Origin: Hymenobacter mucosus
GTDB lineage: Bacteria > Bacteroidota > Bacteroidia > Cytophagales > Hymenobacteraceae
Length of the DNA stretch: 64,000 nucleotides
Direction of reading: 5' to 3'
Assembly: GCF_900188255.1 (NCBI RefSeq)
Contig: NZ_FZNS01000006.1
Location: forward strand, 332,572 to 396,571
Position numbers and translations under genes: made by a program
In this document: positions 41,462 through 49,294 of the stretch, piece by piece
Layout of the letters: every line of letters starts with the position of its first letter
How positions within the stretch are numbered: position 1 is the stretch's first letter
Notes under the pieces: generated by a model
The model's database searches: none
The model's input: only the letters and a program-made list of their open reading frames with translations
Told to the model about the DNA's origin: nothing

Positions 41462-43870
41462 ATGAATCGTACCATCAAAAAAGTAGCTGTATTAGGCTCC
41501 GGTGTGATGGGCTCGCGCATTGCGTGCCACTTCGCCAACATCGGGGTGCAAGTACTGTTGCTCGACATCGCGCCCAAGGAGCTGCTGCCTGCCGAAGAAG
41601 CCAAAGGCCTAAAGCTGGACAACCCCGCGGTGAAAAACCGCATTGTAAACAGTTCTTTGCAGGCAGCCGTGGCGGCTAACCCCTCGCCGCTCTACCGTAA
41701 GTCGGAAGCCAGCCGCATCAAGACCGGCAACTTCGACGACAACCTCAAAGAAATTGCCACTTGCGACTGGACGATTGAGGTAGTAGTAGAGCGCCTCGAT
41801 ATCAAAAAGAGCCTGTTTGAGCGCGTGGAGCAATATCGCAAGCCCGGCACGCTCATCACCTCGAACACCAGTGGCATCCCGATTCACATGATGACGGAGG
41901 GCCGCTCCGACGATTTTAAGAAATACTTCTGCGGCACGCACTTCTTCAACCCGCCGCGCTACCTAAAGCTGCTCGAAATCATCCCGACCCCCGACACGGA
42001 CCAGGCGGTAGTTGATTTCCTGATGCACTACGGCGACCTGTACCTGGGCAAAACCACCGTACTGGCCAAAGACACCCCGGCTTTCATTGCCAACCGCGTG
42101 GGCGTTTTCGCCATCATGGATGTGGTGCAGGTAATGAGCCAGCTAGGCCTCTCGGTGGAGGAAGTAGACAAGCTCACCGGTCCGGTTATCGGTCACGCCA
42201 AGTCGGCCACGTTCCGGACTTCCGACGTGGTAGGCCTGGATACGATGATCAACGTAGCCAATGGCCTAGCCCAAAACCTGCCCAACGACGAAGCCAAAGC
42301 CGCATTTCAACTGCCAGACTTCATCAAGAAGATGGCCGAGAACAAGTGGCTAGGCGACAAAACCGGCCAGGGCTTCTATAAAAAGGTAAAAGGAGAAGGC
42401 GGCAAGTCGGAAATTCAAGCTCTCGACCTGAATACGCTGGAGTACAAGCCCAGCTCCAAGGTGAAGTTTGCCACGCTGGAAACCACCAAACCCATTGAGA
42501 AGCTGGCCGACCGCTTTAAGGTGCTGGTAGCCGGCAAAGACAAAGCCGCTGACTTCTACCGCAAGACGTTTGCGGGCCTCTTTGCCTACGTGAGCAACCG
42601 GATTCCAGAAATCACCGATTCTCTCTACAAGATTGACGACGCCCTGCGCGCTGGCTTTGGTTGGGAGATGGGGCCGTTTGAAACTTGGGATGCGCTAGGC
42701 GTGCAGAAAGGTTTGGAACTGGCGCAGGCGGAAGGCAAGACCGTGGCTCCGTGGGTGGAGGAAATGCTGGCGGCTGGCAACGCTACCTTCTACAAGGTAA
42801 GCGAGCAGGGCGTGAAACAGTTCTATGACATCGAGAGCAAGGCCTACAAAGCAATTCCGGGCGTTGAGAACTTCATCCTCCTCGATAACCTGCGCGCCAC
42901 TGGCAAAGTGCTGTGGAAAAACGCAGGCGCTTCAGTACTCGACCTCGGCGACGGTATCCTAAACGTAGAGTTCCACAGCAAGATGAACGCGCTGGGCTCC
43001 GACGTAATTCAGGGCCTGATGAAGGGCGTGGAGCTAGCGGAGAAAGACTTTCGTGGGCTGGTAGTCGGCAACGACGGACCAAACTTCTCTGCTGGGGCCA
43101 ACCTAGGCCTGGTGTACATGTTCGCGCTGGATCAGGAATACGACGAGCTGAACCTGATGATTGCCCAGTTCCAGCAGGCCATGATGCGCATGCGCTACAG
43201 CAGCATTCCGGTGGTAGGCGCGCCGCACGGACTTGCTCTGGGTGGCGGCTGCGAACTGAACCTGCACTGCGACCGGGTGGTAGCAGGCGCCGAAACATAT
43301 ATGGGCCTCGTGGAATTTGGCGTAGGCCTGATTCCCGGTGGTGGTGGCACCAAGGAAATGACCCTGCGCACTGCGGCCAAGTATGAGGAAGGCGAGCCAG
43401 AGTTTAACCTGTTGCGCAACACCTTCATGACGGTCAGCACCGCTAAGGTTTCCACTTCCGCTGCCGAGGCCTTCGACCTAGGCTTCCTGCGCCGCGGCGA
43501 CGAGGTAGTAGTGAACAGCAACCGCATTATTGCGCAAGCCAAAGCTGCCGCTATTGAGCTGGCCGAGGATGGCTACACCCAGCCTACCCAGAAAACCAAC
43601 ATCAAGGTGCACGGTAAAGGGGCACTTGCTATGTTCATGACCGGTGTGCACGCCATGAAGGAAGGCCGCTACATCTCCGACCACGATGTGAAGATTGCCA
43701 ACAAACTGGCCTACATCATGTGCGGCGGCGACCTAAGCAGCCCCACCGAAGTATCGGAGCAGTACCTACTGGATCTGGAGCGCGAAGCCTTCCTCAGCCT
43801 CACTGGCGAACGGAAAACGCTGGAGCGTATCCAGTCGATTCTAACTACCGGCAAACCCTTGAGAAACTAG
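41462..43870 (+). CDS. fadN: 3-hydroxyacyl-CoA dehydrogenase / enoyl-CoA hydratase fusion (FadN-like)
   Basis: 802-residue bifunctional beta-oxidation enzyme. The dehydrogenase is N-terminal: the NAD-binding motif VAVLGSGVMGSRIACHFANI (8-27), then HFFNPPRYLKLLEIIPT, then the C-terminal helical domains. The crotonase-type hydratase is C-terminal (about 490-700, PHGLALGGGCELNLHCDRVV and GLVEFGVGLIPGGGGTKEMT). This order is the reverse of E. coli FadB and matches Bacillus FadN (YusL, near 790 residues). It is followed by thiolase and acyl-CoA dehydrogenase genes, as in the Bacillus fadNAE operon. A 142-base gap separates it from marR; a distinct inverted repeat (ACTCG-N6-CGAGT) occurs near 41384-41399. 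Confidence 0.93.
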   Translation: MNRTIKKVAVLGSGVMGSRIACHFANIGVQVLLLDIAPKELLPAEEAKGLKLDNPAVKNRIVNSSLQAAVAANPSPLYRKSEASRIKTGNFDDNLKEIATCDWTIEVVVERLDIKKSLFERVEQYRKPGTLITSNTSGIPIHMMTEGRSDDFKKYFCGTHFFNPPRYLKLLEIIPTPDTDQAVVDFLMHYGDLYLGKTTVLAKDTPAFIANRVGVFAIMDVVQVMSQLGLSVEEVDKLTGPVIGHAKSATFRTSDVVGLDTMINVANGLAQNLPNDEAKAAFQLPDFIKKMAENKWLGDKTGQGFYKKVKGEGGKSEIQALDLNTLEYKPSSKVKFATLETTKPIEKLADRFKVLVAGKDKAADFYRKTFAGLFAYVSNRIPEITDSLYKIDDALRAGFGWEMGPFETWDALGVQKGLELAQAEGKTVAPWVEEMLAAGNATFYKVSEQGVKQFYDIESKAYKAIPGVENFILLDNLRATGKVLWKNAGASVLDLGDGILNVEFHSKMNALGSDVIQGLMKGVELAEKDFRGLVVGNDGPNFSAGANLGLVYMFALDQEYDELNLMIAQFQQAMMRMRYSSIPVVGAPHGLALGGGCELNLHCDRVVAGAETYMGLVEFGVGLIPGGGGTKEMTLRTAAKYEEGEPEFNLLRNTFMTVSTAKVSTSAAEAFDLGFLRRGDEVVVNSNRIIAQAKAAAIELAEDGYTQPTQKTNIKVHGKGALAMFMTGVHAMKEGRYISDHDVKIANKLAYIMCGGDLSSPTEVSEQYLLDLEREAFLSLTGERKTLERIQSILTTGKPLRN

Positions 43871-43879
43871 AGCTAAAAT

Positions 43880-44004
43880 CTAGTTCCCCTCTTAGTTGAG
43901 GAGGGGCTAGGGGTGGTTGACTGACCTAGAACGAAAGCTATAGATAGCGTTGTTCTATGGGTAATCAACTATGCTCAGCCTCTCTAACTGAGACGGTGAA
44001 CTAG
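43880..44004. repeat. four-stem folded element between fadN and fadA
   Basis: A closing stem CTAGTTC (43880-43886) with GAACTAG (43998-44004) encloses three hairpins: CCCCTC/GAGG(A)GGGG (about 43887-43906), a nested one bounded by GTTGA (43916-43920) and TCAAC (43965-43969) with inner TAGAAC/GTTCTA and GCTAT/ATAGC, and CTCAG/CTGAG (about 43974-43992). It fills most of the 180-base gap. It may be a REP/MITE-type repeat or a processing element. Confidence 0.55.
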
Positions 44005-44050
44005 GCCTATACTAGCTCTAATCCCACTTTTTTCTTCAAGACTAACTACA

Positions 44051-45229
44051 ATGAATGCATATATCGTAGCTGGTTACCGCACGGCCGTTGGCAAAGCCAC
44101 CCGCGGCGGTTTCCGCTTCACCCGCCCCGATGACCTCGCCGCCGACGTCATCAAGCACCTGGTCGCCTCCGTGCCTGCTCTTGATCCTACTCGCATTGAC
44201 GATGTGATGGTAGGCAACGCGGTACCAGAAGCGGAGCAAGGCCTGCAAATGGGCCGCCTGATTTCGTTGCTGGCCCTGCCCATGAACGTATCAGGCCTCA
44301 TCGTGAACCGCTACTGTGGTTCCGGCGTGGAAACCATTGCCATGGCCGCCAGCAAAATCACGGCTGGCATGGCCGACTGCATCGTGGCCGGTGGCACCGA
44401 GAGCATGAGCATGGTGCCCACCGTGGGCTGGAAAACAGTGCCGAATTACAAGCTAGCCCAGCAGCACCCCGACTACTACCTCGGCATGGGCCTGACCGCC
44501 GAAGCCGTAGCGCAGGACTACAAAGTGTCGCGCGAAGACCAAGATCAGTTTGCTTACAACTCGCACCAGAAAGCCATTAAGGCTATTCAGGAAGGCAAGT
44601 TTAAGTCGCAGATTGTGCCCATCACGGTAGAGGAAACTTACCTCGACCAGGCCACCAGCAAGAAGAAAACCCGCTCTTACGTAGTCGATACCGACGAAGG
44701 TCCTCGGGCGGATACCTCCCTGGAGGCGCTGGCCAAACTACGTCCGGTATTTGCGCAGAACGGCTCCGTAACGGCTGGTAACTCCTCCCAGACTTCCGAT
44801 GGTGCCGCTTTCGTGCTGGTAATGTCGGAGCGCATGGTGAAGGAGTTGAACCTGGAGCCCATTGCTCGCATGATTACCTACGCCACTGAGGGCATTGACC
44901 CGCGCATCATGGGTATGGGCCCCATTAAGGCTATTCCGAAGGCGCTGAAGCAAGCCGGCATGCAACTCCAGGACATCGACCTGATTGAGTTGAACGAGGC
45001 CTTCGCTTCTCAGTCGATTGCTATTACCCGCGAGCTGGATATTGACGAGAGCAAGCTGAACGTAAACGGCGGCGCCATCGCGCTAGGCCACCCACTCGGC
45101 TGCTCCGGCGCCAAGCTCAGCATTCAGCTCTTCCATGAGCTGCGCGAGCGGGGCCAGAAGTACGGCATGGTTACCGCCTGCGTAGGCGGCGGCCAGGGCG
45201 TAGCTGGCATTTATGAATTGCTGAAGTAA
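44051..45229 (+). CDS. fadA: acetyl-CoA acyltransferase (thiolase)
   Basis: Last step of beta-oxidation, cleaving 3-ketoacyl-CoA with CoA. 392 residues: nucleophile C89 in NRYCGSGVETIAMAA, the catalytic NEAFASQ block near 318, GGAIALGHPLGCSGAK with the catalytic His, and the C-terminal acid-base cysteine in TACVGGGQGVAG (about C377). Length matches Bacillus FadA (391). It is preceded by the folded element and followed by another foldback and a terminator, so fadN-fadA expression could be tuned at the RNA level (inference). Confidence 0.96.
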   Translation: MNAYIVAGYRTAVGKATRGGFRFTRPDDLAADVIKHLVASVPALDPTRIDDVMVGNAVPEAEQGLQMGRLISLLALPMNVSGLIVNRYCGSGVETIAMAASKITAGMADCIVAGGTESMSMVPTVGWKTVPNYKLAQQHPDYYLGMGLTAEAVAQDYKVSREDQDQFAYNSHQKAIKAIQEGKFKSQIVPITVEETYLDQATSKKKTRSYVVDTDEGPRADTSLEALAKLRPVFAQNGSVTAGNSSQTSDGAAFVLVMSERMVKELNLEPIARMITYATEGIDPRIMGMGPIKAIPKALKQAGMQLQDIDLIELNEAFASQSIAITRELDIDESKLNVNGGAIALGHPLGCSGAKLSIQLFHELRERGQKYGMVTACVGGGQGVAGIYELLK

Positions 45230-45235
45230 GCTGGT

Positions 45236-45335
45236 AGCGTATTCGGTCGTCGGTGGCGTGCGTCTTTCGGAAAACGTGGCAGCGTTTTTCACTGGAAAAC
45301 TCACTTGACCCACGACACCGACCGCCGGATACGCT
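45236..45335. repeat. imperfect long foldback downstream of fadA
   Basis: Bases 45236-45262 and 45309-45335 are imperfect reverse complements (about 22 of 27 positions, some others G-T capable). They enclose a smaller stem AAAACG-N6-CGTTTT (45271-45288). It begins 6 bases after the fadA stop and precedes the terminator at 45387. It codes for nothing visible. Confidence 0.5.
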
Positions 45336-45386
45336 CCATTTTCAGAACCAGATACTTACGTAAGCTGTTCTGCTTCTAAAGATTAT

Positions 45387-45414
45387 AAACCCCGGCCTGC
45401 GGGGTTTCTTTTTC
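45387..45414 (+). terminator. terminator after fadA
   Basis: AAACCCCG pairs with CGGGGTTT around loop GCCTG, followed by CTTTTTC. It lies about 160 bases after the fadA stop, within the 330-base gap before fadE; the gap also holds the long foldback and an operator-like site. Confidence 0.65.
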
Positions 45415-45426
45415 GGAAAGTACTCG

Positions 45427-45454
45427 GCAAGCATAACATAATTTGTTATCTTTC
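45427..45454 (+). promoter_or_regulatory. operator-like site ahead of fadE, matching the marR site
   Basis: GCAAGCATAACATA (45427-45440) is identical to the word at 40795-40808. It contains the inverted repeat ATAACA-N5-TGTTAT (45433-45449). A -7-like TATCTTTC begins 20 bases after the start of the word, as at the marR site (TATGTTTA). It lies 106 bases before the fadE start. Confidence 0.55.
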
Positions 45455-45559
45455 GGTATCCCACACAGAAGGGGCTATTGGCGGCCTGATAGTAGGTATG
45501 CCGAGCATCTTCCCTCTAATTGACATCGATTTTTCCAACCCCCTACATCTCACCCGGTC

Positions 45560-47347
45560 ATGGAAGTAACCAACAAGCTTGTGAAAGGCGGCGAGTTCAT
45601 CATTAAAGAAACCGACGCTCAGGATGTATTTACCCCCGCCGATTTTTCGGAGGAGCAGAACATGATGCACCAAACGGCCCTGGACTTCGTCGAGAAAGAA
45701 GTGCAGCCCCTACTGGAGCGCCTTGATAACCACGAAGAAGGCCTGATGCGTGGGCTGATGGAAAAGGCCGGGGAGTTGGGCCTGTTTGGGGTCAGCATCC
45801 CGGAGCAGTACGGCGGACTGGACATGGACTTCACTACCTCCCTGCGCGTGACCGAAGGCGTAGGCGGTGGCCACTCGTTTCCGGTAGCGTTTGCGGCCCA
45901 CACGGGTATTGCCATGCTGCCCATCCTGTACTTCGGCAACGAAGAGCAGAAGGCTAAGTACCTGCCCGGACTGACCAGCGGTGAGCTGATGGGTGCTTAC
46001 TGCCTCACGGAGCCCGGCTCTGGCTCAGACGCGCTGGGTGCTAAAACCAAAGCTATTCCGACCGAAGACGGTGAGCACTATGTGCTAAACGGTCAGAAGA
46101 TGTGGATTACGAATGGTGGTTTCGCCGATGTATTCATTGTATTTGCACAGGTAGACGGCGACAAGTTCACTGGCTTCATTGTGGAGCGTAACACGCCCGG
46201 TCTGAGCCTCGGTAATGAGGAGCACAAGATGGGTATCAAAGGCTCTTCTACCCGTCAGGTATTCCTGTCGGATGTGAAGGTACCGAAGTCTGCCGTACTG
46301 GGTGAGATTGGCAAAGGCCACCTCATTGCTTTCAATATCCTGAACATTGGCCGTATCAAACTGGCTGCGGCGTGCTTGGGCGCTACCAAAATGGCGTCTA
46401 CGCTGAGCGTGAAGTACGCCAATGAGCGGGTGCAGTTCAAGCTGCCTATCAGCAAGTTTGGTGCTATCAAGCACAAGCTGGCTCAGCAGGCCGTGCGTAT
46501 CTACGCCGTAGAATCGGCTATTTACCGCGCCGGTATGGACATTGCCCGCATGGAGCAAGAGCTGCTGGCAAAAGGCCAGAGCCATAACGAGGCCCTGCTG
46601 GGTGCTGCTCGTGAGTTTGCTGTGGAGTGTGCTATTCTGAAAGTAGAAGGCTCGGAAGTACTCGACTATGTAGTGGACGAAGGCGTACAGGTGTATGGCG
46701 GCTACGGCTTCTCGGCCGACTACCCCATGGACCGGGCGTACCGCGACTCGCGCATCAACCGCATCTTCGAGGGCACGAACGAAATCAACCGTATGCTGGC
46801 CGTTGACATGATCCTGAAGAAGGCCATGAAAGGCGAGTTGGATTTGATGGGCCCTGCCCAAGCGGTACAGCAAGAACTGATGGCTATTCCAGATTTCAAT
46901 TTGGAGGAGGAAACTGGTTTGTTCGCTGCTGAGAAAAAAACCATCCAGAAGCTGAAGAAGGCCATTCTGATGGTAGCTGGTACAGCTGTTCAGAAATACA
47001 TGAACTCGCTCGCCAAAGAGCAGGAAGTATTGATGAACATTGCCGACATGGCTATCAAAGTGTACACCGCCGAAAGCGTGCTGTTGCGCGTGGAGAAGGA
47101 GGCCGCTACCAAGGGCGAAGAAGCCCTATCGGTACAGGCTGACATTGCCCGGGTGTATTTGGCTGACGCCGTAGACCAAGTGCAGAAGTTTGGCAAGGAT
47201 GCCATTGCCTCCATGACGGAAGGGGACGAGCAGCGTCTGATGGCTATGGGACTGAAGCGCTTCACTAAAGCGGACCTGTACAACGCCAAAGATGCTCGCC
47301 GCCGTATTGCCGACGTGCTAATTGCCGCCAACGAATATGCTTTCTAA
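45560..47347 (+). CDS. fadE: acyl-CoA dehydrogenase (FadE-like)
   Basis: FAD enzyme doing the first beta-oxidation step, alpha,beta-dehydrogenation of acyl-CoA. 595 residues: the ACAD core (about 25-415) with GAYCLTEPGSGSDALGAKTK, KMWITNGGFADVFIVFAQVD and YGGYGFSADYPMDRAYRDSR, then FEGTNEINRML. A C-terminal helical extension of about 170 residues is as in the VLCAD/ACAD9 branch and Bacillus FadE (YusJ, 594). It has its own promoter region with the operator-like word, separate from fadN-fadA. The terminator hairpin 47380-47427 follows. Confidence 0.95.
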   Translation: MEVTNKLVKGGEFIIKETDAQDVFTPADFSEEQNMMHQTALDFVEKEVQPLLERLDNHEEGLMRGLMEKAGELGLFGVSIPEQYGGLDMDFTTSLRVTEGVGGGHSFPVAFAAHTGIAMLPILYFGNEEQKAKYLPGLTSGELMGAYCLTEPGSGSDALGAKTKAIPTEDGEHYVLNGQKMWITNGGFADVFIVFAQVDGDKFTGFIVERNTPGLSLGNEEHKMGIKGSSTRQVFLSDVKVPKSAVLGEIGKGHLIAFNILNIGRIKLAAACLGATKMASTLSVKYANERVQFKLPISKFGAIKHKLAQQAVRIYAVESAIYRAGMDIARMEQELLAKGQSHNEALLGAAREFAVECAILKVEGSEVLDYVVDEGVQVYGGYGFSADYPMDRAYRDSRINRIFEGTNEINRMLAVDMILKKAMKGELDLMGPAQAVQQELMAIPDFNLEEETGLFAAEKKTIQKLKKAILMVAGTAVQKYMNSLAKEQEVLMNIADMAIKVYTAESVLLRVEKEAATKGEEALSVQADIARVYLADAVDQVQKFGKDAIASMTEGDEQRLMAMGLKRFTKADLYNAKDARRRIADVLIAANEYAF

Positions 47348-47379
47348 GCCACAGAAAAATTAATTGCTTAAGTTCAAGT

Positions 47380-47427
47380 AACAACGAAAAGCCCCCTCTG
47401 CTAGAGTAGAGGGGGCTTTTCGTTGTT
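47380..47427. terminator. bidirectional terminator between fadE and T9SS cargo gene
   Basis: 20-bp perfect arms (47380-47399 and 47408-47427), loop of 8 bases, with AAAA/TTTT inside the stem. It lies 33 bases after the fadE stop and 9 bases before the stop of the convergent gene. Confidence 0.75.
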
Positions 47428-47435
47428 GTGCGCGG

Positions 47436-49163
47436 CTATTGAATAACAATCTGATGACGAACAGAGTGATTGTCAATCAGGAAGTGAAGTGAATAAATGC
47501 CGGCAGAAAGATGCTGAACGTCGAAGCGCGTCTCGGTATACGTTTCAGAGGTAGAGGCTGGCAGCAATTGGCGCCGTACTACTTGCCCTAGGCTGTTGTA
47601 CAGTAAAACCTGAATGGCCTTTGCAGTAGAAGCTCCCTTAAGCGAAGGGAGACGCAAGGTAAAGTGAGTAGATGCTGGGTTGGGGAAGACCTGTAGCTGT
47701 GCGGCAAAGGCCGGATTCTGGGTGGCCGTTACAGTGGAGCCAAGTTGCGCTACAAAAGGACCAGCTTCTGCGGTAGTAAAGGAGCCAAAAGCCGCAGTAG
47801 CGTCACAATAACCTGCTACCACAGGTTCACCTGCGGGACTCAACGATAAGCCGTAGCCAAAGTCGCGGCCAGAACTGCCGGCTCGAGTGGCCCATTGCCA
47901 TTGGCCCGTAGCTCCGGCTAGCTTTGCTACAAAGACATCTTCGTTGCCAGCGCTAAGTAGTGGAGGCAACGAACCGAAGGTGGCCTCCTCGTTGAATGTG
48001 CCAGCTACTAGCGCATCGCCGCTAGGGGTAGCTATTACAGTTGGTTCGGGAGCATAGTAGTAGTCGTTGACCTGCGTAGCCCATTGCCACTGGCCTGCTC
48101 CATTTACTTTAGCCACAAAAATTGCTTGCGGCCAAGAATCACTAGGTGCCGTGAGTACGGGTGTGGCGCCAAACTGCGCAGATCGGGAAAAGACACCCGC
48201 TATAAAGGCCTCGCCGGAAGGTGTGGTAGCTATACTTAGCCCGCTTGTAGACCCGGGGCCAGCTACCTGGCTTGCCCACTGCCACTGTCCCGTACTACCA
48301 GTCAGCTTAGCCACGTAGGTATCGGCCATAGTGCTAGTGAGAGCGGGGAGGGCTCCAAACTGCGCAGTGCCAGAGAAAGAGCCAGCCGTAAATACGTCTC
48401 CGTTGGGTAGGGCTGCAATTATTCGGCCGGTACTCTCTGCCCCAGGTATTGGAGTTGCCCATTGCCACTGTCCCGTACTACCGTCGGCCTTTGCCACAAA
48501 GGCGTTGGGGCCAATGTTGCCGGCGGTTGCTGTAGCACTAGTGAAGCTAATGTTGTCTCCGAAACTAACCCGGCCCCTAAAGAAGCCAGTAAGGATAGGG
48601 TCGCCGTTAGAAGTAAGCGTTACTTGTGTTGCTTCATCGGCATCAATACCAAAGCCTTGGGTAGTTGATACCCATACCCATTGCCCTGTATTACCATTCA
48701 GCTTGGCCACAAAAGCCTCACGGCCGCCCCCGCCCCCGGTTGGCAAGGTGCCAAAAAGATTTCCTTCTAGGCAATAGCCTACGGCCACTACATCACCGGT
48801 TGAAGTAAACGCAGCGCTTTTCACGGCACTTTCTGTATATGAGGTGCCAGCCTGAATGCTAGTAGACCATAACCACTGCTTACCTCGAGTATCGTACTTC
48901 GCTATAAATCCTGTAAACCGGCCCGTTGGCAAGGGTGCTAGAGTGCCAAACTGAGGAACTCCTGTATAGGAACCCATCAGAATAACGGTACCGTTGGGCC
49001 CGGCTGCACAGTAGTTAGGGCGGACGGTGGTGCCTGCCGGCTGGGAGCTAACTGCTAATGCACTCCACGTGGGCGTCTGTGCAACAGAGCCTGCTGGAAT
49101 GGCTAGCCATGCTACACACAAACACAACCATAAGCGGTAATAGGAAATAAGTATGGATTTCAT
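47436..49163 (-). CDS. secreted repeat protein with T9SS type A sorting domain
   Basis: 575 residues. Signal peptide (1-29, ending SVAQ). From about 60 to 480 there are six to seven repeats of about 60 residues, each carrying GxTGQWQWAT and a PSGDAxVAGxF-like strand block (for example GSTGQWQWATPIPGAESTG, GATGQWQWATRAGSSGRDFG), likely a beta-propeller as in SBBP-type repeats. The last 80 residues are a T9SS C-terminal domain (LQVFPNPASTHFTLRLPS ... SLGQVVRRQL ... LSAGIYSLHFL) that directs export by PorSS/T9SS and cell-surface attachment. Function of the propeller is unknown. Confidence 0.88.
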   Translation of the reverse strand: MKSILISYYRLWLCLCVAWLAIPAGSVAQTPTWSALAVSSQPAGTTVRPNYCAAGPNGTVILMGSYTGVPQFGTLAPLPTGRFTGFIAKYDTRGKQWLWSTSIQAGTSYTESAVKSAAFTSTGDVVAVGYCLEGNLFGTLPTGGGGGREAFVAKLNGNTGQWVWVSTTQGFGIDADEATQVTLTSNGDPILTGFFRGRVSFGDNISFTSATATAGNIGPNAFVAKADGSTGQWQWATPIPGAESTGRIIAALPNGDVFTAGSFSGTAQFGALPALTSTMADTYVAKLTGSTGQWQWASQVAGPGSTSGLSIATTPSGEAFIAGVFSRSAQFGATPVLTAPSDSWPQAIFVAKVNGAGQWQWATQVNDYYYAPEPTVIATPSGDALVAGTFNEEATFGSLPPLLSAGNEDVFVAKLAGATGQWQWATRAGSSGRDFGYGLSLSPAGEPVVAGYCDATAAFGSFTTAEAGPFVAQLGSTVTATQNPAFAAQLQVFPNPASTHFTLRLPSLKGASTAKAIQVLLYNSLGQVVRRQLLPASTSETYTETRFDVQHLSAGIYSLHFLIDNHSVRHQIVIQ

Positions 49164-49294
49164 GGTAACAGCTTAAACGTGAATAACTGCTATAATATAC
49201 TGATTATTTAATACATGCAATTCGGCCCCACAATACCCGGGCATCTGTAGTGCTCAAGTGCTGTAGGGCCGAACTGTATATTGAAGTAATTGGG

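Noticed and set aside
42873..43298. 141-codon minus-strand frame and the overlapping 157-codon plus-strand frame (42913-43386) inside fadN
   Set aside because: Both are Arg/Pro/Ser-rich shadows of the hydratase domain, with no start context or homology.
43880..44004. tRNA-like reading of the four-stem element
   Set aside because: Although it has a closing stem and three hairpins, stem lengths, loop sizes and conserved bases (T-loop GTTCGA-type and CCA end) do not match a tRNA.
46085..46873. 262-codon open frame on the minus strand inside fadE
   Set aside because: It is antisense to a well-conserved acyl-CoA dehydrogenase with clear motifs. Its translation has no recognisable domain, and the GC-rich codon pattern readily leaves the opposite strand open.
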